Shown: positions 1-11,497, counted from the stretch's first letter. The stretch is 64,000 nt of DNA from Ceratothoa steindachneri (GCA_963969495.1 OZ018326.1:576631-640630); one strand, 5' to 3'. Numbers and translations: made by a program. Notes: generated from the sequence alone by a model not told the origin.

Positions 1-219
1 GGTAGTTGGAATGCACTTTCGACGGAAGTCATCAACAGTGAAGCTGTTGACCAGTTCAAGTCAAAACTAGATAAAATCTTGCGAAATCACGGTTAAGATC
101 CTCGCGAGTGATCTTCGAGGTTGCCAACGGACACCTTCGAGGATTACACTAAAAGTACCCTCCTTGTATGGACCGTAAGTTCTTCTAGGTTAATATTTTC
201 CTTGTAGCTCCTTGTAGCT
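1..219 (+). mobile_element. 3' end of a CR1-like non-LTR retrotransposon
   Basis: The first 96 bases read as the last residues of an ORF2 (GSWNALS..., ending ...RNHG and TAA at 94-96). They match the C-terminal end of the fuller CR1-like copy that stops at 61,480; both contain a VDQFKS-type segment. The following 3' UTR shares the GGACCGTAAG and TTCTAGG-like words with that copy. The element ends in two tandem copies of CCTTGTAGCT (200-219), a short terminal repeat of the kind typical of CR1/L2 elements. The rest of the element lies outside the window. Assignment to the same family rests on my own visual alignment. Confidence 0.8.
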
Positions 220-2690
220 GGTTTCTTGTCTGCGAACCCTTAGGGTGCCGGGGAGTCGCTTGAAAAGTGGCACATCGTGTCCTTGACTGATTCCAAAGAA
301 TCTTCTTGATTACTGCTTGGATACCTCGTGAGTACTGCCTGACTCCTGCTTGAATACTGCTTTGCTTGTTCCCGTGCTGTGAAATATATACGACTTCGCC
401 GGAAGCGATTTTGTTTGCCGTCGCAAGTGGGTCATACTCCGTCTCAAAGGCGCGGCGGGCAAGGGCTTAGCGACCTTGCGCTGATTTGGGTTCCGGGCTC
501 CAGTTTGATTCGTTTCACTTTGTTATAGCCCCGGAAGCTTACTAAAAGACGCCGGTTGAAGGTCCTTTCGTCAGTGACATACTTTCTAGGCCTCTTTGTC
601 CGCGTGACTCTCTCTCCCTCTTTCTAACATGAGGCTTTCGGTCTCCCTTTATATTACACGTGAGGAGCGATTGCTAGTTTTCAGACATTTCCACTTAAAT
701 CGTAGTGGCTCACCAGGAAGTTCTTTCGTGCTTAAATTCTTGAAGAGTCACTTCAATTTGAACAGAGTTGGCATTCCGATGTTAGGAGGAAATAAATCTC
801 AATTTATATCAGATCTCATTAACATAGTGGAAGTGGGCAGATAAAAGTTTGTGCACCGTGTCTCACAGAGGAATTATTGATTGATCAAATAAGGATAGTC
901 TAGATATATTTGCAAGCAAGTCCTTAAAACCAGTTTTCTTAATGTAGAAGAAAAGGTAACTGCTGAATAGATGCCATATTGACACACACATTTACATGCA
1001 GTTCCTCTTAATACCATAGGGTTTGTATGATTTCAGAGTGCACACTCAATGAGCACTGTTTTTATAACTTCCGCTAAATCCATTGAGAGAAAATATTCCA
1101 AACATTAAAGGAGAAAATATATCTTTTACCTTTACACAGGGGATAGTTATCGATCAATTTAGCAGGAAATATTAAACCAGCGTGCGTTCTTACACGTTTA
1201 GAAACTCCAATTAGAATATTTGCCTTTGCCTAGTTCACCTCTCCTAAACGAATAGATGTAACTATTGTCTCATTTTTATTAAGAAAACCTTTCCTATCTT
1301 ATAACTTTTACAGGTAAAGTTATAAAGTATGTGATATAGGTTGAAATTTTTTAATGTACATACAAATTAAGGGATATTTTTTATTAATAATTTAAAATGT
1401 TGGAATTTAATATGAGGAAGTTTTTGTTTTTAAAGAATCTCTTCCAAGTTTGATTTGCCGCAAATATACATTTTTCTACTTTCTCTTCGCTACCTAGCTA
1501 ATCTTGAACTGTTGTTAAATTATCGCAATTTATGGCTCTTTAAAGCTGCTGATTTTTAAAATAATTCCTGTATATCAATTTTCTCATTTACTCATATTCA
1601 TAGGCTTTTTTAACTCTAAATTCCACCAGATAATAACAAAGCTTCGCCTGTAGATTTGGAATTGATTTTCATGAAAAGTGAAGAGACTGACAAAAAACAC
1701 CAGTTTTTCTCGATCACAGTTTAATTTTGATAGGTAATTTGGATCTTGTGGTTTGAGAACGTAATTTGATTTTTTGTTAAAATTTTACGTTTCGTGCAGT
1801 TTTTTACTCTGATTATATGTATTTATCCTTTTGGAAGAAATTATTTGATTTTAAGTTAGGTTTGATTATTAAATTATGACGCAATTAATAATATTACTAT
1901 TATCAATTTATATTTATTTCAAAACAACTTGGAAATACATGGAGTACCTGTCTCTCCTATGGTTTCGCTCATATAAACATACCCTATAAGCGGAACCATG
2001 CATGTTGTACTATGATCGCTGGTTGTTTTTAAACACATTGCCTATCGATATTCCCTCAATGCAGCGATTTTCGACCGCCTTGATCCATTGGGTTTACCCA
2101 TATTGTCAAGCAGATCTTTATGTGTTTTAAATTAACCCAGGTTGGGATCTCAACCACCAGGTGAGTAAACGATAGCGCTAACTATGATACAACCAATCAA
2201 ATTTAATTAATAATTTAAATAGTTAATTTAATAATTACCTAAACCAACTTTGAAATATAAAATTTATCCCGATCTAAAACCTGAAATTTAAGAAGAAATC
2301 GATAAAAGCGCACCAACTCCAAAATATCGAAGCACTTGATAGACAAGTGGATACGGCGTTACAATTCTGACGTGAAGGTAGGGGTTTAATCCCATTTGTT
2401 ATCAACCCATATGTTGGTAGCTCTACAAGATCATCATGCATATCGCCAATCACAACACCGAGGCTCGATATTAAAATCACGCGATACTACATCAACCCCT
2501 AACACCAAACTCTTGCCTTCAGGCTTACAAATGATTGTCTTTCTGATCTTTATATTTATTTTATTATCCATTCGGGCAATATTGACTAATTCAAGGCTTC
2601 TGAATCAGGTCACACTGAACTGAGAGAATTTTTTACTAACAGCACATTTGTTATCCTATTTTTATCTCCTTTATCAATCAATTTAGACTT
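220..2690. other. intergenic, no gene recognised
   Basis: Positions 220-620 are a GC-richer patch of unknown origin, beginning right after the CR1-like 3' end; it could be older repeat sequence. From about 840 on the DNA is AT-rich with stops in all frames. The short open frames here (about 60-75 codons) have no recognisable motif. Confidence 0.5.
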
Positions 2691-2699
2691 TGATACACA

Positions 2700-3140
2700 C
2701 TGTCTTTAAACCCTCAACTAATGGAATAAATGACAAAGTTGGAAGGTATTTCTTAAGTTGCGTCGAGGACGTAAAGAAATTCACTGAAAATTGGCTCTAT
2801 ACTCTTGATCAACGAAATGTGTTGGGTTCCGCCACTGTTTCTTTGTTCACTTCTCTTGTAACGTGATGAGAAGACCCAAAGGTGCAATTTTTAGATTTTC
2901 TTCCTCCACTAATTACTATATATCGATTTGATTTAGAAACTTGTTTTCTTTGTAAACTTTTATAAGTAATAAAAAAAAAGTCAAATAATGATGCAATATT
3001 TGGGGATCAAGTCAGCAATTAATGAAGCAACAAAAATGATCCGTAGGTCTTCAATCATCAATTTGCTTCTAAACGTTTTTGTCCTTCATTATTTTGAAAA
3101 CATTGATGAATAACTCGAACATTCCTTCTGAAGTTAGCAC
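2700..3140 (+). pseudogene. Penelope-like element RT remnant
   Basis: A frame from about 2,708 to 2,870 reads through a block resembling Penelope-like RT, with VKKFTENWLYTL followed by SATVSLFTSLV. The VSLFTSL stretch corresponds to the conserved S-L-F-T core found after the first catalytic Asp in this RT group. The Asp itself is missing in this reading. Stops and frameshifts follow at once. A weaker downstream patch (about 3,060-3,110, LHYFENIDE) may be the next RT block. Penelope elements are single-ORF retroelements with a telomerase-like RT and a GIY-YIG endonuclease. This is inference from motifs only. Confidence 0.45.
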
Positions 3141-3542
3141 ACTAACATGAGGTCTACAGATTTTTTTTTACTAAATTCAATACCAAATTATGAGAAATTT
3201 CAGAAGGTGTTTATGTAACTGTAAAGTTCTTATTTTATCAGTAATACATTAAATTATTCCAATTTTCTCCTATTATTTTTTTCAAATCACCTTAACTCTT
3301 GGAAATGTAAAAATTATCTATGCTGAAAACCAGAATGGAGGCCATAAAAAGCAGATATCTAATATATGTATTGTATATTTATCTAGGTACTTTCTTCGAA
3401 TAAGTTCCATCAAAATGTTTGGGTTCGTTTTGGCTCCGAATACTAAGCACTTTTTTTAGCCATTTTACAAGCGAAAATTGCTTGTTTAACAATGTTACTT
3501 TGGATGGAGTGTTATGTAGTATAAATATAATAAAGATTCTTC
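3141..3542. other. AT-rich spacer
   Basis: Low-GC sequence with homopolymer runs. No motif or repeat recognised. Confidence 0.4.
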
Positions 3543-4873
3543 TACAGTAATGGCTAAAAGTTTTGAGACTAGTATATATTTTTTATTCTTTTCATTCCTT
3601 TTTAAAAATTACGTTATACGAATAATAATTTTAATATTAAAATTATTGCAGGTAAAATAAAAGGTGACCATTTCAGAAATAATAAGAAATAGATTAATTC
3701 CTTCTTGAATACAAAATCGAGCTCTAATCCTGTTGACGTGAGGTGAGTGTTCGTCCCTGGAGCTTTGTTATTCAAAGTGGTTTGAAATGCAAGGATATAA
3801 TTACTAAATATAGTGCATCAAGGAGCCCTATCTGTAGGATCATTATTGACTTAATGAGAATGCTTCAAATATACGCCAAGATCGCCTCCTGGTAAGGTTC
3901 TAGCTCAAGTACCCTACGGCCACCAATGTCAAGATTCGTCACGATGGAAAAGAATCAGGTGTGAACACTTCAGCGCACGCAGTGATGCGGAGACTTTTCG
4001 ACAAATATCGCAAGTCAAGAAGGGCGAAAAGATGTTTTGTTTCATCGCGAAGAACCTTACAGATATGCTCCACATTTTTAAGAAATATATAGAATGAACT
4101 GTTGATGACTGGAACAAAGTGATATTCTTTGATGAAGCTCCCGTGGGTTGCTTTGGAGCTTTAGGTGCACCTCTCGATAGGAGGAGAAAAATGAGCACTT
4201 TAACGAGTATTGTACTCTTCCCATAGTAAAACATCCGGATATTCTTCATGTTTGGTGCTGCTTCTCATCTATGGGAATTCGAACACCTGCAATTTTGCCC
4301 AAGACCACTGCCAGGAACTCGAAATGGTACCATAACGTAATTCGTCAGGATCTTTTTCCAACAGTTCAGGACCAATTCAGAGAAGATAAACTTATTTTTA
4401 AGTATGATGGCACATTTTATCACCCCGCAGAAGCAATTAACCTCGTGGCTAAAAATAAGAATTGAAAATTTGGGAACTTGGTCCGAGATTTATCTGATTA
4501 GAAACGAATTGAGAATTTGTGCACGATTTTCCATCTGTCTGCTGATACAGAGTAGCCATCCAATTGTAAGCAATTGCGGGTACTTATTGAACCAAAATAA
4601 GGCAATATCAATCAAGATCTCATCACAAATTTGGTCTCTAACCTGCCAAACCAATTGAAGCAATCCTGAAGAACTAAGGACATCATTATAAATATTGACT
4701 ACGTTAATCAATTGAATGCATTTATTTAGAAAATGGATTTTAACTCTAAATTTTCATATATTTGAGCTTCAAATTATGATACAAGCATATTAAAACAAAA
4801 TACAATGTTTAATTAGTTATATTAATTTTATTATATTAAAAATATAGTAGCTCATATCATTTGGCTATGATAA
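3543..4873 (+). mobile_element. degenerate Tc1-like DNA transposon
   Basis: A decayed transposase is readable in pieces across three frames. Landmarks in order: WNKVIFFDEAP (about 4,108-4,142), the first catalytic Asp region; a WG/GIRTPAILPKTTARNS stretch (about 4,255-4,320); the second Asp region KYDGTFYH (about 4,401); a DL...IENL block (about 4,480-4,515); and a C-terminal LVSNLPNQLK block (about 4,633) typical of Tc1 family ends. No intact frame remains. The left end at 3,543 (TACAGTAATGGCTAAAAG) looks like a Tc1 inverted repeat, and 4,848-4,873 is a weak inverted match, giving about 1.33 kb, a usual Tc1 length. The ends are tentative; the transposase call is firmer. Confidence 0.7.
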
Positions 4874-5116
4874 TATCTCAATAAGCACCTTAGCATTTTG
4901 ACATAATTTTGTTTCTTATAAGAAACTATCCAGCCAAATGTCAACTTTAATTCATTTTAATACACCAATATAATTTCTCATCATCATCATTACTAACTGA
5001 ATAATTTAAGAAGGTTTTTTTTGAGTATTAGAATGATAATTTCATCTTAGTTTGGTTATAACGTTTTTTTTATCAGAGTTTATTCTAATAATTCTTTTAT
5101 AATATCAAAAAACAAA

Positions 5117-5330
5117 ATGGTGAAGTTCAGAAATAAATATAAGTATCAAAATTTTGTAAATTTCTAAAACCCAAAGAATTACAAATGGTGAAGTTCAGAA
5201 ATTTTTTTTTTATATATCTTCTTCTATAACTATATTTTAGCAACGTGATATTTTTAAAGGGGAGAAACTTAGTTTAGAGCTTAGAGTTCCTTTTTAAAAT
5301 GATTATAATTGGCGAAGTTTAGAAAATTTA
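5117..5330 (+). repeat. three scattered copies of a short motif (GGTGAAGTTCAGAAA)
   Basis: The motif GGTGAAGTTCAGAAA occurs near 5,119 and 5,187, and a diverged form (GGCGAAGTTTAGAAA) near 5,313. The surrounding sequence is AT-rich. The source is unknown; it may be remnants of one repeat family. Confidence 0.5.
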
Positions 5331-5387
5331 TAAAAATTTAACCATGGCTGCATTTTTAGATTTTAAATTTTAATCTTAGTAGCGAAG

Positions 5388-5609
5388 CGCAAGCTCCCTC
5401 CGTAGGGGAGAGTGGCGAAACCATTACCTGGTATTATATATGAGAAAGGAAAATATTGAAGATAGGGTAATACATAATTACCCGATGAAGTTAAATAATA
5501 TTAGGTGAACTCAAATTTAAATCAGGTATATTTAGAGTAGATAGATTAAAGCTTTTCACGATTGTGAATATCAAAATACTATTTAATCCATCGGAGCTTG
5601 CGCTCTACT
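5388..5609. mobile_element. possible MITE with imperfect terminal inverted repeats
   Basis: AGTAGCGAAGCGCAAGCTCC (5,388-5,407) is mirrored by GGAGCTTGCGCTCTACT (5,593-5,609). The shared core is AGCGCAAGCTCC, with AGTAG outside it on both ends. The interior is about 185 bp, AT-rich and non-coding. The size and structure fit a miniature inverted-repeat element. No clear target-site duplication was found, so chance or an old foldback remains possible. Confidence 0.4.
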
Positions 5610-5651
5610 GGACCTACTATGATGGAAGAGAAAAAGACATCGATTAAGTAC

Positions 5652-5766
5652 TAATTTTTAGCCATAATGTTATAGCTGAATTTAAATCTGAAAGTACACT
5701 TAGTTAACCTTAAACCCTATTGTAAGTCGGTCGTTTTACGTAGCAGAGAACAAGTAATTTCAAGAT
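5652..5766 (+). repeat. 115-bp direct repeat, copy 1
   Basis: This segment recurs at 5,953-6,067, a spacing of 301 bp. The copies share CTGAATTTAA, GAAAGTACACTTAGTTAACC and AGCAGAGAACAAGTAATTTC and differ by scattered substitutions. It is not coding. The spacer lacks a recognisable element. Confidence 0.75.
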
Positions 5767-5952
5767 TTTTCCTTATGCAGGTGGTTTCTCTTTTTAAATT
5801 AAATTTAATACGGAAATACGAGTAGTCAAATTTGTATTTTCTTTATTCCTACAACTTTCTTTTACGTTTATTTTAAAGACATAGGTAGTAGATCTATTAA
5901 TATATAAGCCAATTTTAATTGACGTGGGATACCTTCTCAATTGCAAAAGTAG

Positions 5953-6067
5953 TAATATTTAGACATAATGTTCTAGCTGAATTTAACTCCGAAAGTACAC
6001 TTAGTTAACCTTAAACCCCATTGCGAAGTAGTCGTTTAACGCAGCAGAGAACAAGTAATTTCAAGAT
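5953..6067 (+). repeat. 115-bp direct repeat, copy 2
   Basis: Second copy of the repeat at 5,652-5,766, judged by eye to be about 85-90% identical. It could be a remnant of a tandem array with a 301-bp period, or the ends of a lost element. Confidence 0.75.
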
Positions 6068-6496
6068 GAGCTTTGGTGAAGGAAAATGGAGGATTGCGTG
6101 TCTGACTTCGAGACCTAAATAATAATAATCACAAGGGTAGAAACGAAAATTCCATTCAGTTCTTATTGACGGTTAAAAGGAGAAAGAGGATTATATTTTA
6201 AAGAAACGTGAAATCAAGAATTTTTGTTGCGTAATTTGATTTTTGCTAAAACATTCTTGTTTAATTTTTTTTTAAGGAACATACAATATATTATTTTCAT
6301 ATATCAACCATATACTTCTAGAAATAAGACATCTTAACCCGCAAAAGAGAAATTTGTTTAGGGTCATACAAAAAATCTAAGTATACTGTATATTCTAAGA
6401 GTGTATAATACAGGTTGAATAAATAAGCCAAAGGGATTCTTAATTAAAGTCTTGCCAAGGGTACGTCAAAAAGGAGGAGCCACCAAATAAACACAG

Positions 6497-7523
6497 GTAG
6501 AAAAATAAACTTTACTTTACAACAAAATAATAATTAGTAGCAATAGTTAAACGGGCATTTAGGTAAATAAGGATTAAATATTAAACACGGATTAGTCTGG
6601 GTTGACAGCAATTATAAATAATAATATCAGGGAATGACTCACTTGAATCTCCTTAAAAAAAAGGAGGATAACACTGACGTTAAGCGCCTAGATTTATGTT
6701 GACTCAATGGGAGTATCAATCACTGTTAATTAAATACGTAATTTAAGAATAGAGGGACACTGGGTTTACAGATTACCATTAATTAAGATAGATTGGAGAG
6801 ACGGATACTCAGGTCCAGACGGGGTGGTTCGGGTGGCGCTAACACGAGTTCTTGGGGAGAGGGGGGATAAGACGACGGGTTCGGAGCTGCTGACTGGAGT
6901 TCCGGTTAGCTCACTCTTAACTGGATGTGACACTAACAAATAGTTACTTCCAATAACTATTTGGATGTTCCTTTTTCTTTCTCAAGTTACGTTGAGCAAC
7001 AGAGCGTATTATTCTAGTCACAGACTCTGCGGGGCGAGATTTGCCTCAGGAACTCTTTGAGACAGCGACCAGGTTGACTCAGCGGGCGCGTGTTGGCAGT
7101 CGATACGTTACGGCAACGACTCTCGCTCAGCGTGAGGATTACGCGAGTAGGTCAGGAACACTTCTCCTGAGTGATGAACGGCGTTGCCATTTATACCACG
7201 GACTGTGTGAAATAGAGAGAGAGATTCCCTATACGACAATTAGCATATCGCGGCACCTTCTGGACAATCTCCTTGGTATCATAAAGAAGGCAAATAGAAT
7301 TTAGGCTTCTCTGTGAGATAGGCCTTCTTCCGTCAGACTTCCTGTCACCTGTTCGGGGGGGAAGGGGGGCGGATAACGACTTAGGTCAGGGGAAAGGCGA
7401 AGGAGAGCGGTAGAATGTCGGGGGAGGGTGGTGGGGAGACGAAGGTCAACTCAGACAACAAATCTCTTTCGTTCCCACGATCGTCTGGCGGCATGTGAGT
7501 GTGTACGTTCCATACCCTTACAT
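6497..7523 (-). mobile_element. LTR-like sequence (LTR retrotransposon, family unknown)
   Basis: Read on the minus strand, this GC-richer block starts TGTAAGGGTATGG at 7,523. It has a TATAAATGG box near 7,188-7,196 and ends in an AT-rich tail with an AAGTTTATTTTT polyadenylation-like context near 6,500. That is the layout of an LTR. The sequence after it (TTTGGTGGCTCC on the minus strand, about 6,475-6,490) resembles the region following BEL/Pao LTRs, but no pol gene is attached and the terminal CA is not evident. It could be a solo LTR. The call rests on architecture, not homology. Confidence 0.35.
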
Positions 7524-8731
7524 AAGCCCAAAGCTATAATTTTTATTTCCTAAAAGTGATCATATTTGTTTGAATCAGGCATATTAAATAAATAGGTTTT
7601 TTTAGTTTAATGCAACAAATGGGATGAATTTCCAGTGGAACAGCATCATCCGAACATTCATAAAATACGTTCCAAATTTCTTGCTTACTTCTGTAATTCT
7701 GCCTGTATCCTTCCCTCACTCCGTTGTTACGTCAGCGGAAATACAAATATACAAATAATTATTATTTAAAAAGAATTTGGTGACCAAAATCTACTTTACA
7801 AATACCAGTATCCAACTAATTGTGGTCTTGCCACACCGCGTAAAAACCTAGATGCTTCGAATTTGCCAGGAATTGCTTTGAAAGATTAACTATCATCCTT
7901 GAGCCCATAAAATTTTCTCTGAACGTAAAGAAACTTTCTCGCTAATACAATCCTACAACTTCATCAAATAAAGGATGGAATTTCCATTAAGTCCTGCCTT
8001 AGCAGAAAATGTGTATTCTCCAGAGGCAAACAATATAACAGTCAGTAGGACCAGAAAACTTTTGGAATTAATCTTCTGTTTTAAACGGTTCAATAATTTA
8101 AAAAATAACTGCAAAAAGTTTTTGTTTTATATATAGAAATGTTTCTAAATATATGATATTAGTATCGAATATTTCTCCATACCTTTTCTGTTATCAGTTA
8201 TAATCTAAATCTAAATTTGCCATACCATAATCGGAGTTTTTTTCGCAAGATTTCTTTAATGGGGTTAATTAGGAATAACTGGACCAAGAAGTTAACGCGA
8301 AATGCTTACCTAATCTTTCTAAATATAAAATTTTGCTTAAGGTAGCTGAACATTTTTTTTTTTGAGGGGCGGGGCAGATTTGTTAATTTACCTCTGCTCT
8401 CAGTTTATTGCGCTTTTACTCGATTTTAGAATATGAGAACTCTTAGAGCTAAGTTAAGCGCCGTCGTATGGGAAATTTTATAGAACACACTTACAATCCC
8501 AGAAATGGAACAAACCTATTGAAAACAGAATATTTTCTTTTCCCACTCTTATCCGCGGAGTTTCCTGGATATATGAATTTACCCTTTCCAATATTTCTAT
8601 AAGTACATCAGTTAAATATGCTTCAGATCAGATATTTGTGTATGCATAAATGTGCACACGAGTCTAGTAAGACGGATTTTAAACATTTCGCAAGAATAAT
8701 AATAATGCTTTCCTAGATATTACCTTAAAAT

Positions 8732-8735
<4 letters not shown>
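7524..8735. other. AT-rich intergenic
   Basis: No gene, RNA or element recognised. Many homopolymer runs. Confidence 0.4.

Positions 8736-8783
<48 letters not shown>
8736..8783. repeat. (TA)n microsatellite
   Basis: About 24 uninterrupted TA units. It abuts the putative outer end of the LTR that follows. Confidence 0.98.
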
Positions 8784-8786
<3 letters not shown>

Positions 8787-9658
8787 GACAAACGGGAAAT
8801 TGAAAAACTACACTACTTAGGTAAGAGGTATAAAAAAGAATAACCCCCCCGTCCTTCGTCCTTCACACAGAAGCAATGAGTCTCGAAACAAGCACTTAAG
8901 AAATTAAAGGGCGTATGACGAAAGAAATATTCCAAATACCTGATACGAAAGCAGTGGAGCGACCCCCAGGTGACGGAAATCAAAGGGACGAAGAGCACAC
9001 AGGTGGTGACGATTGAGATGACCAGGGACCAACAGGTGGAGTCGATGATCGAGATGATGCAGGACTCACGGGCGGCGCGATCTACAGGATGAATGACACA
9101 CTGGTGAATGAGGTCTAGATGACGACGGATCCACGGGTGACTGAAGACTCGATGGCCAAGTATTCACGTGTGGAAGTGGTCGAGATAGCGGAGTACCCAA
9201 GGGCGAAGGTGGTAGAATGACTAGGGATGCCCTTAAATAGCCCACGGTAATCGGGTTCCCAACGGAGAACGAGTGCAGTACGAGTCTGGAGACAACAAAA
9301 ATCATTGCAACAGCAAAAGGAATCAACGTCAAAGCTGGCAGGGTATAATGGTGGAAGGTCCTCTCTGAACGATGTCTAGAACGGTTCTCTATCGAGTAGA
9401 GAAGGGGCCTCTATTTATACAAGCTTGCCAGAGGAGCGTTCGTGACGTTGGTCACGCAGTCAGGGGCTAGATAAACTGCTTTCCGATAGTAGCTTAGTAG
9501 GCTATTTGGCGCGTGTGCGTACTTTTCGCGAGAACCGACACATTTCCAAGATGAGTCCGTCGTATATTGATCGCAGATTATGACCTCGAGGTGCGCGCGC
9601 GAGATGAACAGGTAAAAAAATATGATAAATCATGTGGCTAGGTTGAGCCGCCCTCACA
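8784..9658 (-). mobile_element. 3' LTR of Ty3/gypsy element 1 (outer end uncertain)
   Basis: On the minus strand a G-rich polypurine tract (CCGGGGGTAG, 9,659-9,668) is followed by TGTGAGGG at 9,658, a standard LTR start. A TATAAATAG box lies at 9,411-9,419, about 240 bp in. The element's RT/RNase H lies upstream on the same strand, as expected. The LTR end is not proven; the TA tract at 8,783 is the latest sensible limit, giving up to about 875 bp. The start matches the LTR start of element 2 (TGTGAGGGG at 35,643), which supports a shared family. Confidence 0.6.
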
Positions 9659-9668
9659 CTACCCCCGG

Positions 9669-11304
9669 AACAAGAACCTACTGAGAGTAGATTAAACATT
9701 AATAAGATGAAAGATGACAATGCAAGGTACATAAAGAGAGAAAGAAAAAAAATAATTATGAAAATTAATTAGACGACCTACTCAAAAGGTCAGCACCTAG
9801 GTTGTCTTTCCTAGCAATATAGACAACCCTAAATTTTTAGGCCTGGAGGGCTAAAGCCCATCTCAGTAATCTGTCGTTTTTTCCCTTAAATGTAGAGAGA
9901 TATAGAAGAGGCTTGTGGTCGACCTCTAAAATGAACTCCTTAGCACGAAGGTAGAAATAAAACCTGGTGATGGAAAATACGATGGCCAGACATTCCCTTT
10001 CGATGGTCGAGTACCTCTTTTCACAGTTCCGGAGATTTCTATTGGTGTAGGCAACGGGATGGGGACATTACTCTTGGTTTTGTAGGAAGACAGCTCCTAG
10101 TCCATGAAGAAAAGCATCAGTTCTTAGGACGAAGGTCATCTGGGTGTTCGGCAGCCGTAGGACCGGTCTTGAAGAAATGGCAGCCTTCAGATGACCAAAG
10201 CGTTCCAAGAGATCCTCGTTCCAAGGTAGAGGTTCTGGGCTAGACTTCCTTAGGATGTCTGATAATGGGCCTGTGTAGTATGAAGCTCGAGAGTTAAGTA
10301 CTTTGTAAAACGAGACCAGACCTAGGAGTGATCTCAATAATTTCATACTCGTGGGAGTAGGTATTCTGGTAATAGATTTGATCTTGTCATGCTGGGGTCG
10401 GAGGGAGTTTCCATCGAGAACGAAACCAAAATATTGGATCGAACTAAATCCGAACCGACATTTGGATGGTTTGACGGTCAGATGATGTTTTCGAAGGCGT
10501 TCAAACACGTGATTGATGCCTTTAAGGTGTTCATTCCAGTGCACAGAATATATGAAGATGTTGTCGAAGTAGAAGTATACGTTGGGTAGGCCGGCTAACA
10601 CGAGTCTCATCAAGCGGATCTAGGTAACACAGACAGTGACTAATCCGAAGGGCATGCCACATAATTCCATTAGGCCTAAGTGAGTGGAAAAGGCGGTTAG
10701 ACTTTTAGCATTATCAGAAAGAGAAATTTGGTAATAAGCCTTACAGAGATCAAGTTCGTTGAAGTAATTTGCATCCGAAAACTTATGAAGATCCTCTTCC
10801 ATGCTGCAGATGAGTTCGGGATGAAACACTGTAATAGAATTGAGCTGAAGGAAGTCGATAGCCATCCTATAAGAACCATCAGCTTTCTTGACCATGCCGA
10901 CAGATGAACAGTGAGAGGAGGAGGAGGAGCGTTGGATAATACCTTGCTGAAAAAGAGTCTGGAACTCTTTCTTAAAGGAAGGCTTGAAGTGAATAGGTAC
11001 GGGATACCTTTTAGCCTTTACCCGGTCGGTAGTCATTAATTAATGTCATGGAAAAGGGTTGAGAACATCTAAGTTCATTGAAAAGAACATCCTGGTACCT
11101 ACCCATGAGTTCCTGTAGCTGTGATAGCTGATCCTGGTGCAGTGTTCTAAACTCGGGGCGGTCGGATGAAGGAGAGTCGATCCTACCATCAGGTGTTAAT
11201 GGCAATTGGGAGCAATTAGTCTCTCCTTCCTCGATGATGCTTGATTTATCCCTTTCAGGAGCCGTAAGTTCTTCAAGTGTAGCAGTTTCGTCCAAAACTT
11301 CCAA
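9669..11304 (-). pseudogene. pol: Ty3/gypsy element 1 pol: RT and start of RNase H
   Basis: RT runs from about 11,304 down to about 10,300. Visible blocks are YPVPIHFKPSFKKE, VGMVKKADGSYRMAIDFLQLN, ELDLCKAYYQI, a PFGL patch at a frameshift near 10,620, and NVYFYFDNIFIYS (10,560-10,571 codes YFDN where YxDD is usual). The connection and RNase H follow (FVLRTDAFLHGLGAVF, about 10,080-10,140). More RNase H sequence continues to about 9,780 with stops. At least two frame breaks separate the readable pieces, so the copy is dead. The RT makes cDNA inside a capsid-like particle in the intact family. No integrase follows the RNase H; its C-terminus lies upstream instead (next entry). Confidence 0.85.
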
Positions 11305-11329
11305 TTACTGCACCTGGGCCCTGCGGTGA

Positions 11330-11497
11330 TACATTTTTAACAGGTTAGCGTGATAAACTCGGGGTCCCCGAGAACCTCAATAAGATAATCTACTTTACCA
11401 CGCCTCTCCAGTACCTTATAAGGGCCATTCGACGCTACGATCAGTTTGCTGGTATCACTAGGCAGGAGTACCAGAACTTCATCGCCCGGTTTTAACT
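11330..11497 (-). pseudogene. integrase C-terminal (GPY/F) module of element 1, upstream of RT
   Basis: On the minus strand this segment reads KPGDEVLVLLPSDTSK, then GPYKVLERRGKVDYLIEV, then, after a frameshift, YHANLLKMYHRR-like residues. This is the GPY/F module that closes many Ty3/gypsy integrases, where it contributes to DNA binding and multimerisation. It is followed within about 30 bp by the pol segment that leads into RT. The order is therefore integrase then RT, opposite to standard gypsy. The rest of the integrase is cut off at about 11,497, where plus-strand jockey-like sequence starts. Confidence 0.75.

Noticed and set aside
9066..9332. Ser/Pro-rich 88-codon minus-strand frame
   Set aside because: It lies inside the proposed 3' LTR of gypsy element 1, downstream of its TATA box, so coding is unlikely.
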